Below, piece after piece: positions 1-11,564 of a stretch of 64,000 nucleotides of DNA. The notes below the pieces were generated by a model that saw only the letters and a list, made by a program, of their open reading frames with translations, had not been told where the DNA came from and searched no databases. Source of the stretch: Purpureocillium takamizusanense (Eukaryota; Ascomycota; Sordariomycetes; Hypocreales; Ophiocordycipitaceae); contig NC_063068.1 in NCBI RefSeq assembly GCF_022605165.1, positions 1,922,001 through 1,986,000 on the forward strand, written 5' to 3'. The translations under genes and the position numbers were made by a program. Position 1 is the first letter of the stretch, and each line of letters opens with the position of its first letter.

Positions 1-2
1 GC

Positions 3-458
3 ACTGTTCGTGAGAATATCGACCCCCAGGACGGAGCAACTGACGATCGTATCGAGGAGGTGCTCCGCTCTGTTGATATGTGGGGCTTCTTTGAGTCCCG
101 TGGTGGCCTCGATGAGCTTCTGGAAGACGACAAGCTGTCACACGGTCAACGACAATTGTTTTGCCTTGCGAGAGCCATACTCAAGCAAGGCAAGATCCTC
201 ATCATGGATGAAGCAACGAGCAGTGTCGATGCGGAGACCGATGCGGTGATGCAGCGAGTGCTAAGGGAGGAATTTGGCGGTCGAACAATGGTGGCAATCG
301 CACATAAGCTGCAAACGATACTTGATTTTGACCGGATCATACTCTTGGACAAGGGGCGGATTGTCGAGACTGGCAATCCTCAGGAGCTTCTTACAGATGA
401 GACGTCGGCATTCCGGGTACTGTACGAGAGTTTAGCCAGCGCGGCTGAAGAGCTATAG
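3..458 (+). CDS. ABCC-type ABC transporter, C-terminal end (5' partial)
   Basis: This is the last ~150 codons of the second nucleotide-binding domain of a full-length ABC transporter; the rest lies before the window. The frame opens at base 3 with the TVRENIDP stretch typical of the Q-loop-following region of MRP/ABCC proteins. It continues through the signature motif LSHGQRQ, Walker B with catalytic Glu (ILIMDEATSSVD) and the H-loop His (VAIAHKL). The D-loop and the C-terminal extension end at a TAG at 456-458. ABCC proteins export organic anions, conjugates or peptides across the plasma or vacuolar membrane using ATP. The substrate cannot be read from this fragment. It lies about 8 kb upstream of the RiPP-like locus, so a role in export of that product is possible but rests only on proximity. 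Confidence 0.93.
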   Translation, partial: TVRENIDPQDGATDDRIEEVLRSVDMWGFFESRGGLDELLEDDKLSHGQRQLFCLARAILKQGKILIMDEATSSVDAETDAVMQRVLREEFGGRTMVAIAHKLQTILDFDRIILLDKGRIVETGNPQELLTDETSAFRVLYESLASAAEEL

Positions 459-2230
459 TATTTACCAGAATGAACAGAGAGGTTATGGGGAGATGATATT
501 CAACATGGCCAAAACACAAAGTGCCTCAAGTATCTCCGGACTTTACATATCGATTGTCAGGGCGTCACTTTTTGGTGTAGTGTCATCTCCATACATGTAT
601 CTTCACTTAGGCCAAGATACTTCCCATCAACTACCAAGGCAATTTTATCAATAAATGACAGTCAAAATGAAACGTCCCCCGTAGCCGCAGTTCCCTCAGC
701 TAGTTCTTCTCGAGATTGAAGTGCCAACATAAGTTGGGGCTCGGGCTTCCACAACGACGCGACCATTCCCTGTCGTCAACCATGCAATTGGTTACATGGC
801 TCTTCCCAGACAGAGGCATATGATATTGGCCACTCACATAGACAGACTTACACGCCCGCAATGTGTCTAATGCAAAGGAAATTGCTGACCCGCAGGCACA
901 GCCACGCGGCTATGCAAGGCCCGGCTTGCAAACAAGATCGACACGTGCGGGCCCAGCATCTCTCGGGATCCCTCCGCGCGGCTTTGATGCTTAATGCAAC
1001 CCCCCTCAGTCCCGTCTTTCCGCCGGTGATGCAACGCCGTCCCAACACTACGGAACATTCGGGCAAGTGCCGGAGGAGGAGACTGGTACCCCTTGTGAGC
1101 GGGCGGTTACGGCCAATCATGCAGACGGATCTGAGATGGAACGCCTCAGCCACCTAGATACTGCAGCTATAGTAGCAGTGTCAAATCCATGTAAGCACTT
1201 TGTTTCTGCCACCGTTACACGGGGCTGTGAGGTGGAGAGTACAGTATACATGTACTGTTTCGAGGTAAGACACCGAGCCGCGAACAGTGCTGATCACTTC
1301 ATCGATGGCCACTCTGAACAGGTCCTTATGCGATTGTCACTTCTTTCCCCTAAAGTCGGCAGAACAGATCCACAAGCTTGCCGTAGTCAGCCTCAGTAGC
1401 CTATCCTCTTCTACCTTTGATATTATGATTCACGAAATAGTCGAGACCCAGCCTCAAAGTTATATTGGCTTATCATTCTGCTTGCTAATACACGACAGGC
1501 TCTGGCATGTGAGGAGTTGAGCTCTCACTTTGAGAAGAACGTTGTGTTCGTTCCGGAACCTGATAAGCTCGTTAATGGCGTCTCTAAAATGGTCTCAGCC
1601 TCCACAATTGCACTCCATCTCATATCTCTTCTGATTTTTTTGCAGAACAGCTGGCCGCATGGCCTGGTCGCGGCTGTCCTCAATATCCTGGTTGAACTTA
1701 AACCGCGACCCGAGGATCCCAGCACAGTTGTGGCGCGGTATCTTCTTTCGAACTTGCGTTTCCAGGTCCATGCATGAAATAATAATCAGGAATATGGCCC
1801 AAAACTCGGCCTTGGCGGCTTTGCAAGAGAGGAGCAACGCAACAGGCGAGGCTCGTTTCTAGTGGGGGCCTATCTGTTTTAGAGGAACCCGTAGTTTTTA
1901 AGACCCATGATGTTGTCTAGGCGTGGACTCGCATAAACCCCTTATAGTGAATAATCTACGCATTCATCTCTGAACAAAAAAACTCGTGTGTCACAGGCCG
2001 ACGCAACTATATGGGGGCGGGCAGCACCGACCCACTTCGGGCCCCGCACCGACCCGGCGTCCGGGAGCGGGCCGGCCCATGCCCCGGCGCGCACTCCAAT
2101 ACAATCAGCAACAACGATACTTCCGTCAACCACATGCCTCCACGCCTCAAAACACCAACCAATTCTCTTTCTCCCGATCATACGCAGTCAACCGTTCTCA
2201 GCGACTGACGTCACCAACACCCGAGCGCCA
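459..2230. other. Intergenic region without a supported gene
   Basis: About 1.8 kb between the ABC transporter stop and the ThuA-like start. Only short open frames on both strands are present, with no recognisable domain, no convincing splice-linked reading frame and no signal peptide. The 3' part just before 2231 is pyrimidine-rich and is probably the promoter and leader of the ThuA-like gene. Confidence 0.5.
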
Positions 2231-3082
2231 ATGTCACCTCCGCCCTTCCGCGTGCTCGTCTTCAGCAAAACCGCAGGCTACCGGCACGCATCGATCCCCG
2301 CCGCCATCTCCGCCCTCGTCCAGCTCTCCTCGGCATCATCCGCCGACATCACCACCTCCACCACCACCCCTTCCTCCTCCTCCTCCTCCTCCTCTTCAAC
2401 AGCGACGGCGGCGCCGCCACCACCACCGCCATTCACCGTGCACCCCTCCGAAGACGCCAGCGTGTTCACCCCCGAGTCCTTATCCCGCTACCGCGTCATC
2501 GTCCTGCTCCACGTCACCGGCACGTTCCTCTCCAAGTCACAGCTCGCCGCGCTGCGGGGCTTTGTGCGCCACGGGCGCGGCGTCGTGGGCGTGCACAGCG
2601 CCTCCACGGGCATGTCGTCTGAGACTGACGACGACGAAGCCGCCGTGGACGAAGAGGGGGCGGGTTGGTACCGGCGCATGGTTGGCGCGTCGTTTGTGGG
2701 ACACCCGGAGCCCCAAACGGCCGTCATCAAGGTTGAGGATGCGGCGCACCCCATCGTGAGGTTGGGCTTACGGGGTCTCGGCGACGGCCTCGAGAGCTTC
2801 GATCATGGTACGCTTCGACGGACATGGTTTGACGAGTGGTACAACTTCAAGGCAAACCCCCGAAAGTCGTCGAATGCACATGTACTCCTGTCGGTGGAGG
2901 AGACGTCGTATCAGGGCGGCACCCTGGGAGACGACCATCCACTCAGTTGGTGTCACGAGTTCGAGGGGGGTCGGGTATTTCACACGGCCCTAGGACATTT
3001 TGATGCCGCATACAAGGATACCATGTTCATGGGCCAGGTGCTAAATGGTATTCTCTGGACAGCCAGGGCAATCCAGGCGTAG
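2231..3082 (+). CDS. ThuA-like domain protein
   Basis: Single-exon gene encoding about 283 residues. The ATG at 2231 (MSPPPFRVLVFSKTAGYRH) is preferred over an upstream in-frame extension because the ThuA fold begins at once with the strand RVLVFSKT and its following His. Further family features are the strand YRVIVLLHVTG, the GVVGVHSAS turn, the FVGHPEP segment, DEWYNF, and the C-terminal HPLSWCHEFEGGRVFHTALGH block. ThuA domains are class I glutamine-amidotransferase-like folds named for trehalose utilisation; their reaction in fungi is not established. A Ser/Thr/Pro low-complexity insertion (about residues 36-75, from a CTC-rich DNA run at 2371-2398) interrupts the first third. No signal peptide is evident, so the protein is probably cytosolic. 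Confidence 0.88.
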   Translation: MSPPPFRVLVFSKTAGYRHASIPAAISALVQLSSASSADITTSTTTPSSSSSSSSSTATAAPPPPPPFTVHPSEDASVFTPESLSRYRVIVLLHVTGTFLSKSQLAALRGFVRHGRGVVGVHSASTGMSSETDDDEAAVDEEGAGWYRRMVGASFVGHPEPQTAVIKVEDAAHPIVRLGLRGLGDGLESFDHGTLRRTWFDEWYNFKANPRKSSNAHVLLSVEETSYQGGTLGDDHPLSWCHEFEGGRVFHTALGHFDAAYKDTMFMGQVLNGILWTARAIQA

Positions 3083-3166
3083 AATCAATTGCTTGCCACG
3101 TATCTAGAAACACATACTCCCAAACGCATGCTCCGGCGCTCTGTCTATCCAACGTTGAATGATGGT

Positions 3167-4805
3167 CTACATGATCAACTTGTGCCCGCGATACTTGGTC
3201 GGCTTCGCCTTGGTGGCACGGGGCTCCGTAGTCCTCTCCGGGAAGCCCTCAAAGGACGCTGCAAAGGTGCCCACCGAGTGGGCAATGAGCCGCGTGTTGA
3301 CCTCCCAGGCCGTGTGGTTTAGGTTGGTCAAGTCATCGCCAATCTGGTGGTAGTTGGGGTCGTACCACTCGCCCTTCTTGCCACCGAACATGGCCTCCTC
3401 CTCGGCGGTTTTGATGCCTTCGGCGCCGGTGGCGATGCCGCCGGCGGGAATGCCAGCTCTGATGAAACCGTCATAGTCGGAGCGGCCGTCAAAGGGGATC
3501 AGGGTGTGGTTGAGCCCTTGTTCTGTGTACCAATCAATGTAGAGATCTCGAAGCAACTGCGAGCCGGCAGGGTTCTCGTCGTCGGTAGCATTGTAGACTT
3601 GGTAGGCAAAGTTGGGCGAGGCCTGCGCTGGTCAGCCAAGGTCGGGCTCCATGAGTACCTTGCATGGGAGTCTACCCACCATCATGTCATAGTCACCGAA
3701 CAGTCGAATTTTCTTGTTCTCCTCCTCTGACAGGCTCTGGACATAGTAGTTGGAGCCGAGCAGACCCTCCTCCTCGCCGGCCCACCAGGCGAGGCGCACG
3801 CAGTTGTTGACGCGGAAGCTGGAGAGCTGAACGGCAATCTCGAGGACGGACAAGCTACCAGATCCATCGTCGTTGATCCCGGGGCCCTCCTCGACGCCGT
3901 CGCTGTGTCCACCAACAGCAACGCAGTTGTTGGGGTCTCCATGCGTCGTCTGCGCAATGATGTTGGTGGTCATGATTGTGTTGACATCGGAGTCCATGTA
4001 TGCAATAGAGTCAAGCGACTTGCCCTCCTTGAGCTGGTCAAGGTACTTGTCACCCAGCTCCTTGGACAGACCAAAGGTGGCCACGTGGTGCTCGTTTGGC
4101 TCTCCGAGGGTTCCATGGAGATCTCCTTCCTCGTTGTTGACCACCACGGCGGCCACAGCGCCGGCTCGTCCGGCAAGCTCGGACTTTGCACCGAAGCTGC
4201 ACTCGCCTCGGAGCACAATGACAATGTTATTGGTCGCGTTCTGGGGGTAGTCGGAGGACTTGCATCCGCTTCCATGGACGAGGATCAGGTCGCCATAGAC
4301 GGGCTGCTTGTTCTTTGTCGGAGGGCTCAAGGAGAAGGCCGTCGCAGAGGGCACGTCAGTGCCAATGACAAGACGTGCCTCGCGAACAGTGCCTGTGACT
4401 GCGGGAAAGACTTGTTCTGTCACATTGTAGTAGTCGCCGAGGGTCGCAAGAACAGACTTGATGTATTCCAGGGTTCCGAGGTGTCCTGCCTCGCGGGTTA
4501 GGCGCTGAGCGTGCGCAGGGGGCATCATCCCGCGACTTACCTCGGCTGCCAATGACGCGGGTCGGATGGTTGTATTCTGGCTCGGAGAGCTTGGCAACGT
4601 CATACAAGCGCTCGGCGCGCTTCTGAAGGTTGGCGATTTCGATGGTGTCCTGCAGGGCCTTGGACTCAATCTGGGGCAGAGAGTCGACGTCGACATGAGC
4701 GGCGCCGGAGCTCCACGAGAGCTTCTTGGGCAGCTGAGGGAGGCGCAAGGGGATCTGCAACGCGGAGGCGGTGCCCGCCAAGGCAATGGGAATTGCGCCG
4801 CGCAT
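3167..4805 (-). CDS. Secreted/vacuolar M28 family aminopeptidase with PA domain (possible frameshift)
   Basis: Three-exon minus-strand gene: 4805-4541, 4485-3680 (or -3676) and 3624-3167. The start MRGAIPIALAG is chosen because it begins a signal peptide; an ATG 36 bases upstream gives an acidic leader instead. A protease-associated domain spans roughly residues 150-240. The M28 zinc ligands are visible: H in GGHSD (about 282), D in GINDDGSG, the EE pair in WAGEEEG, D in GDYDMM, and H in NYHQIGDD. The family (aminopeptidase Y/Lap2 type) removes N-terminal residues from peptides. Oddity: after intron 2 the conserved ASPNFAYQ block is out of frame with the rest of exon 3, because CAAAAGTC stands where CAAGTC would keep frame (3596-3603). 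Using the alternative donor at 3675 restores an open frame of 510 residues but replaces that block. Confidence 0.85.
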
Positions 4806-5249
4806 CTCTTCGTCGTCGTAGTCGTCGTCTGGCGGATTCAAGACTTGGATAAGGGGGCTGGGTGTTGCAAAGGGGAGAGAGCCGGCTGGTGTGACTCGGA
4901 CGGAGCTTGTTCAAGCCGCTTGCCGAAACCGGCAGCACTGGAGCTGGAGCTGCGTGAGCACGTCACTTTCCGCTTTTAGCGCATCGAGCAAGTACCCCTG
5001 GCGCGCACGTGCCGCTGTCATAGATTCTATTCTTCCCCGCCACCACCAGACCTCGTCCAGTGGCGGAGAGCCCTACAGGCTACATCAACAGCGGTGGATG
5101 CCGCCTGGCCTAGCCTAATTTGCATGGATCATCACCTGACACCTGCTGAGCGACTGCCATTCATCAACAATGCCGTAACTACTACTAACAACACCCATTT
5201 CCTCAACTTCAGATCTGGACACCACGATGCGCTTGACCGCCTCCCTCCC
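4806..5249. other. Intergenic region between two minus-strand peptidase genes
   Basis: About 440 bp that should hold the promoter and leader of the M28 gene and the 3' UTR of the M3 gene. No coding sequence is supported here. Confidence 0.45.
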
Positions 5250-7498
5250 TCAGTCCTCTAGCCTCGCGCACGACTGTCCGATAATCTCCCGCAACAGAGC
5301 GCCCACATCGAGCTTCCTCCCCAAGAAGCCCTCCACGATCTGAATCTCCGACACGCTGGAGCCGACCTCCAAGACCTTCTTCCGGAACAGCCGCATCTTG
5401 TCCCCGTCTTCGAGGCTACCCCCAAAGACTGTGGCAAACATGTCCGCAGCGTATGCATCAGAACTGCGCCGGCAGCACGGTCAGTCGGGGCAGACCACTT
5501 GTAAAATGCAACCCATGTATGTTGTCGGGGGATCACTCACGTCGTGTACCCAAAGTAGCCGGCATCATAGTTTCTGAAGATGGCGCCAAACGCAGCCTGC
5601 TCCCACCCCCAGTCTGCGGGGTCGCTGCCTTGGCAGCCCATATCTCTCCTCGAGGTATTCCACAGCATGGTCGTATCCATCTCGACGGCCGCCTCGTGGC
5701 TTGCCGGGGAGTGAATGTCGAGGTCGAACACGGCCCGGTGGATCGCTGCCATCGTTCCGCTGGCGCGGAAGTTGCCCCTACTGTTCAACAGAGCTTCCAA
5801 CATGTCTTCTGGCAGCTTTCCATCCGTCTCGCCATCTCCGGTGTTGTTGCCTACACACGTATAATGTCTCGCGACGCTTTGCAAAAAGTCTGGCTGCCAA
5901 GTCAGATACTCCATGACCCGGCTCGGGATTTCCACGAAATCTCTCGAATGCGACAGAGCATATTTCGTCTTTGATACAAGCTTGTGGATGCAGTGGCCCA
6001 TCTCGTGGACGATGATGCGCATATGAAGATGCCTCAAGAGGCTGGGTTTCGTCGGCGACGCGTTGGGGAAGCTGCATATCAGCGCCACCGCCGCGCAATT
6101 GTGGGAGCCATCGGCAGTAATGTAGCTCTATCGTCTCTGTTAAATCGGCGAAACCGGAAAATTAACATCAATACTCACAGGCTCGATTCCCATCGTGTGC
6201 GCGTTGCGATACTTGCCTTCCCTCTCGTACAAATCGACGTAGAGGTATCCCAAGAACTCACGATCGACGCCGCAAGTCTCCCACGCAGAATATACCCGGA
6301 CACTATCGTGCCAGGTCTCGACCTTGCCAGTAAGCTCACAGAAGTGCATGTCGAACAGCCTCTCATAAACCTGCAGAATCTTATCCCAGGTGTGGCCCAT
6401 CTCGAAATACTCGGCCAACTTGCCTTCAACCAGCTTGCGCCTACTGGCGTTGAACTTGTTAGTATAGAACCTCCTATCCCAGTCAGCAACAAGTGTGCTG
6501 CTCGACCCGGGCTCCTCGCATTTTATGTGCTGCTGCAGCTCCCAGTCTTCGGCTTTGGCAACAGGAGACAGCCCCGTCGCGAGAGCCCTGAGGGCTTCCT
6601 GAACCTCGTCGAAATCCCGAGCCATCTTTTCCTCCATTTTGATGGAAGCGTGGCTCGTAAATCCCAAAATCCGAGCGATCTCATCTCGGAGTGAGATAAT
6701 TCGATTGAGCCTGGCGACATTCTCCGGAAAGCGGCGCCGATACGCGACTTGGTATCTCCTTCTCGACGCACTTGTCTGGACGCTCCCAAGCATTTGCATC
6801 GCCAGAGCTTCGCCAAATGTGACGCGATATTGCAGCTTTCCCTCAGCGCCATCTTCAATACCATCTCGAGACTGAAGCGAGTCGAGAATGGTAGAGTCCA
6901 TGCCAGCGAGTTCATCTCGAGAGAACCACATCCCGTCGTTCGAGTCCGACATTGTCCTTTGCGCTGCTATGCATAGCTCCTGAAGTTCTTGCCGCGCCAT
7001 CCGCAATCGCTCACGCAAATAGTCGGTCTCTAGTAAAGATCCCGAGCGGGCCATCGTGCCATGCAAAACTCGCAGCAAGTGCAAGTCTTCCGGGTCGAGT
7101 GAGCCATCTCCGTCCGTTTCTGAGCGTTCAAAGACTGCATGCACAAGATTCGCCACATCTCTTCTCATTAGTTGCTCTGCTTCCGCTGCCGATATAAGCT
7201 TTCGGGCCTCTCTGGATGCTTCTCGGATCTCTGAACTAGGGGACGCATCCGCAAGCACATATCCCAAGATGCTCAAGTGGCAGGACGTGGCATTTTCGTC
7301 ATCAATGAGCGGAACGACAACGTTGTGGAAGGTTGCCGTTGCCGGCGTTATACGCGCCACCAACCTATCGCGAATAGCCTGTGAGCGCAGGAGTATAGCT
7401 TTGGTCTCTTCGATTATGGAACTTGGTGTCAGTCCAGAGAATGAAGGTGGCTTTTGCTGAGGATCCGTCCAACATTGGCCTTGACATGGCGAAGACAT
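5250..7498 (-). CDS. M3 family zinc oligopeptidase (thimet oligopeptidase-like)
   Basis: Three exons on the minus strand: 7498-6179, 6127-5541 and 5463-5250, joined by 51- and 77-bp introns with GTGAGT donors, give 706 residues, the normal size for M3A peptidases. The catalytic zinc motif HEMGH is in exon 2, with the downstream Glu ligand in the segment DFVEIPSRVMEYL. The N-terminal helical half ends in the region GKLQYRVTFGEAL. M3 peptidases cut short peptides, typically below about 20 residues, in cytosol or mitochondria. The N-terminus (MSSPCQGQCW) has neither a signal peptide nor a clear mitochondrial presequence, so cytosolic location is likely. It sits about 1 kb from the tyrosinase gene of the RiPP-like locus and could trim peptides there, which is inference. 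Confidence 0.92.
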
Positions 7499-8510
7499 GC
7501 TACCAGGAGCTGTGAATGTGCACTTGAATACTTCACTGCTTAGTAATTATGATTAAAAGATGATTGATTGATATCGGCGGTGAAAGAAAATGAGGAGGCT
7601 TCGATGATCGAAACACATCCTTCGTCCTTGCGTTGGGCCGTAGTTTCCTCGGAGCTCTATGAGGACAAGCCAAGATTCGGCGCCAACGTTGACTCATGGC
7701 CGAGGTGATACAGTACCTGGCCGATTGATGGAACCTGATCTGACGAGTGTGTACACCATTCTAATTGCCCAACCAGGTCAGGTCGCACTGCATTCGGCAA
7801 TAGATAACGGGAATTGGCCATCAGATTTGAGCGGCTCACTGACCGCAGACAACGACACGACGTGTGCAATACGAGCAATGCACTCTGTGGCTGCATTTGC
7901 AACCAAACACTGTCTGTTGGGGGAGGGGGTAAAGTTGGGGGAGACATATGCTGCATAAGCAATCGACATGCGTGTACTTCGCATGAGTTAGACCAGGGTG
8001 TTACAAGGCGGCCAACCTTGCATTTCAGTTTGTTTGTACATACTTGATAGACAAGGCTTTTGTGTCTTGACTCATCTCATAGCGCTTGCTCCGGAAACTA
8101 CGGATGCAAAATGCCTCACCGCACCTTGTGATGTCGCTTCTCAACTCTCAAGCCGGCAAATCAGACAGGCTACAGTACTCCCCATGTCATATCACGATAC
8201 GGGTCAGACCCTAAACAGCCCTTTGCGCCGCTCCAACCACTCACAGATTATATTCGATCTTGATAGTACCGTATGTAGTTCTGTCTGTCGTAACTATCTT
8301 TTACGATGCTGACCTTACATCGACTACTGCAACAATGGACGTTGGCGTGTTTGATACTGTACCAACGTCACGTTAGTCTCGTTTGAGAGTCAAGAGATAA
8401 CTACCGGTGTAAAGGCATTCATCGACATTGCCTGTTTTTGGAGTTAAACGCAGTGAGACTCATTTTCTCTCATACAAGACGTAAGGGAATGCCACGCTTC
8501 GAACCACTGT
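7499..8510. other. Intergenic region between M3 peptidase and tyrosinase
   Basis: About 1 kb, somewhat lower in GC than the coding regions. It should contain the M3 peptidase promoter on the minus strand side and the 3' end of the tyrosinase transcript. Open frames of up to about 100 codons occur on both strands but none has a recognisable domain or codon pattern. Confidence 0.45.
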
Positions 8511-9806
8511 TCAATACCGGTAGCAAAACCTCCCCGCCCTTGTGCTCATAACGTCTCGTACACTAGCCAACTCCTTCATTATACCGAATCCCAATGTATC
8601 TTCCAGTGAGGCTGTTTGGTTATCACCTTCCGTGAGAAGTCTAGTATTCTCCTTGGGACCATGATACTGGTACGTTCGCGAATCAGGCTCACGCTGTTGC
8701 CACATCCACCAAATTCGGTCAACTTGCGTGTGATGGAGATAGAACACAGGATCTGGCTGGGTTCAGCAAACTTGCAAAGCATCAACGTGAGAACCGATTA
8801 CGCACCGTTGGGAGCAGTGAGTCGCATAAAGTCCCCGCCGACAAACAGAGGTATAGTGTTGTGAACTTGTGCCTCGAGACGATCGACAAAGTTTCCATAC
8901 GTGTCCTGATCAAGTATGTCGATGATTGCCTGTGGAGTCACTCTGGTTTGCAACCTTTCCTTTTCCACTCCGCTTTTGAAACTTCGAGCCAAACAATGAG
9001 GGTTTCTGAGAACATCAAAGGAATGCCCGTGGGCCTTGGATTGCCAGTGACGTGTAGTGTTCGCAAAGGGGCCATCGCGCACGCAATGGTCGTCTGGCGA
9101 CTTAGACTGATAGCCTGTAGCCCCATTGGAGCCAAATCCCAAGTCGCTTTTCCAGAGAGGCGACTCCGCCAAGTCCACGGCATCCAGAGTCCAGTCCCAA
9201 TATCTGCTTTCATCAGCCATGTATGCGCTGGACAGCGGTGCAGTACAGAGGTGCACCTACGTGAGAGATCCATTAAAGTAGCATTCATTTCGTAAAGCAT
9301 TCTCAAAAATGTGGATGAAAAGTCTATGCCACGGAAGGAAGGCAGCTGCATAATGTATGTCGACACCTTCAAACACATGGACGTAGGCGAAGTCATCGTA
9401 GCGAGAGCTACCGGCTTCGAACAATGAGTTTCTGTGCATCAAGCATTGAACAGCGGCAATATATCGCTCTTGTTCAGCAGCCGTTAAAAACCTCCACTCC
9501 TTCCTGACGGAAGGAGCAGTGCAGTCAAAGCGTTGTAGGGTGTTGGGCAACTGTTGCGCATCGAGAAAGTAGATGAGCGCTGCCACAAAAAGGAAGACGG
9601 CCAGAAATCCTATGACGGTTCTTTAAGACGAGGTTTAGTGTGAAACTCCCCGTTTCTAGAGTCTTCTGCTTGTGAGTCTGAGAAGGAGTGCACCTTTTTG
9701 CAGTGGGAGCTTTGCGTTTTGCTTGGTTCAGAGCGTTGGGTATTTCTGGTTCTTGAGGAATCGAAGCGTACCGGCTTCTGCGGAAAATGCGGGCCAACTT
9801 GTCCAT
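8511..9806 (-). CDS. Membrane-anchored tyrosinase-like copper oxidase (UstQ-like role proposed)
   Basis: Four exons: 9806-9694, 9620-9261, 9203-8806 and 8752-8511, giving 370 residues. Residues 1-38 are basic and cytosolic, and 40-57 (GFLAVFLFVAALIYF) form a single membrane anchor, so the catalytic domain faces the lumen. CuA ligands are visible as H119, H127 (DIHYAAAF) and H136 (PWHR). In the CuB site H272 (VHN) and the LHH pair at 297-298 are present, but the residue four after H272 is Pro276 where classical tyrosinases have His. YWDW and APNDPVFYLHH are standard family blocks. Tyrosinases hydroxylate and oxidise phenols; in ustiloxin-type pathways one acts on a precursor Tyr. The gene is divergent from a UstYa homologue across a 518-bp shared promoter. 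Intron 2 is set at 57 bp because this restores the usual spacing from EC to YWDW; a 33-bp alternative exists. Confidence 0.9.
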
Positions 9807-10324
9807 TGTGACACCCTCTCTCTCTTTCTAAAGAAGCCGATCCAGTTCAAACTTTCGATGCTCAAGAATTTCAGAATGAGGCGGGGTGCTCAGGATTATT
9901 ACGATTGCAATGTGGCGGCGGGTTCATGTTGTCCACACATGGCCGTAGGTCTGGAGCAACCTCGCTCGACGCAGCCGATCGGCTCCCCGCAAATGAGCTT
10001 TGTTGACTTCGCCATTTGAGCAAACGCTGACAAGGATAGCGGTCGCATCACTGGCAGACCCAACATGCGCTGTCCACATGCAACCAAACAGTCAGATAAA
10101 TCATGCATCAGACCAGACCAACAGACACAAGACATTGGGACAGTGGCAGAACTGACCGTGAAGACTTACGTAACGAATACTGAACCATATAGCAACCAAT
10201 CCTCTCGGCATCGAGCTGCGTATATTTCGGGCGTTGCACGACCAGCTCCATTCTTCTGTCAGTGGTCCCGCTCAGTTTTCGCGAGTCTCTCTTCTGACGT
10301 TGAAACCGATATTGCTCGTTGAAG
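9807..10324. promoter_or_regulatory. Shared divergent promoter region, tyrosinase / UstYa homologue
   Basis: The 518 bp between the two divergent ATGs must hold both promoters, so the two genes are likely co-regulated. I see no strong TATA box; weak AT-rich patches occur near 10195-10215. No transcription-factor site can be named with confidence. Confidence 0.5.
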
Positions 10325-11389
10325 ATGTGGCCTGACCAGATGGAAGAGAGATCTTTACTGTCCGCTAAGGCAGGAGATGAAACCCCATCAGATGTTCGCG
10401 GAGACGTCTTGATTCAGCATCATACTCGATCCCTCGGGCTATGCGTTACGCGGACGCTCAAGCAGGCGTGGGCGCCGATGCTCTTGCACACAGTCCTGTT
10501 TTTACTTTACTCCATGATATTCATGCTTTCCTGGATGAGGCTACAAGCCGGGTCTCGGATCGAAACTGTCTACAGTTAGCCCATGTTAATCACTCCATTG
10601 TTTCGCAACATGAACCCTGACATTTCCACACAGCACCTTTTGAACCGCAAATCGTAGCACAAACATTTCAGCACGCTCACTCTGCATATGTCGGCAGTCC
10701 CAGCTCGAAACTAGACAGAATGTGGAACCATCTTCTCGGCAGTATGAAGCAGCTTCGATTCTGGTAAACTCGTATAACTGACATTGACGCAGAATCTTAC
10801 GTTCGAATCAGTGAGGATGAGTTGGCGTATGTGCCGGTGGATAAAGACAATGCAGTACATCTACCTGATGGGGGCTACTTCGCCACGCTCAACGTGTACC
10901 ACAATTTACATTGCATTGTAAGTTCCATCGACCGATTCTGCTACGGATGCTTACTCGAATGAGAAACGATTGCATCATTATATGCATCCCGAGTACTACT
11001 TTCCAAATATCACAGATCATCAACAGAAGCTGAACGAGTACCATACCCGTAAGTCCGTCCCTGCCGACCTTTTCTGATATAAACCTTGACCTTACTGCGC
11101 AGATCATTGTCTTGACATGTTGCGACAAAGTGTCATGTGCCAAGGGGATACCCAGTTTATCGCCATGAAATGGCGGAAGGATGGCACCGTTCCCACGGGG
11201 TCTTTTGGAATGCCTCATAGATGTGTCAACTGGGAACAGGTAGAGGCGTGGGCTTCTGAGCGCAAGATTGAGCGGTTAATGGAGCCTGGATATCTCTTTC
11301 ACCCTACTCTCGGCCCGGCGTATCCGGGCGGTCATGGAGATCCTATCGGCGAGTTTGATGCGGGCACGAACTCTCACTCGCACATATAG
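10325..11389 (+). CDS. UstYa family (DUF3328) oxidase
   Basis: Five exons, 10325-10574, 10634-10741, 10793-10917, 10964-11048 and 11103-11389, give 284 residues. An alternative start at 10340 would remove five residues. The N-terminus is cytosolic, a single membrane span lies at about 49-71 (WAPMLLHTVLFLLYSMIF), and the rest is lumenal. Both hallmark motifs of the family are intact: HNLHC at 156-160 and, after a helix containing HPEYYFPN, HHC at 190-192 followed by LDMLRQ. UstYa-type proteins are membrane-bound, probably metal-dependent oxidases that carry out oxidative cyclisation or chlorination-type steps on peptides in ustiloxin, phomopsin, asperipin and cyclochlorotine pathways. Placement between a tyrosinase and a Kex2-type mini-precursor argues for a ribosomal peptide pathway. 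All splice sites are GT-AG and each intron is 46-59 bp. Confidence 0.92.
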
Positions 11390-11564
11390 TTTTAACTATG
11401 TTACTTGATCAACAAAGAACTCAAGATACTTGGTGGCATTGATGATCCCTCATTTCTATGATCAGTATCTTTCCATTCGTAAGAGGACGAATCAAGCCCG
11501 CTGAGAACTAGACATCCTGGCCATCCGCTATAAGCGCTCCAACGGGCCGTTTGACAAATTCTCT

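Noticed and set aside
9204..9260. 33-bp version of tyrosinase intron 2 (acceptor at 9228)
   Set aside because: Too short for normal fungal introns, and it would insert eight residues between EC and YWDW; the 57-bp version gives the family spacing.
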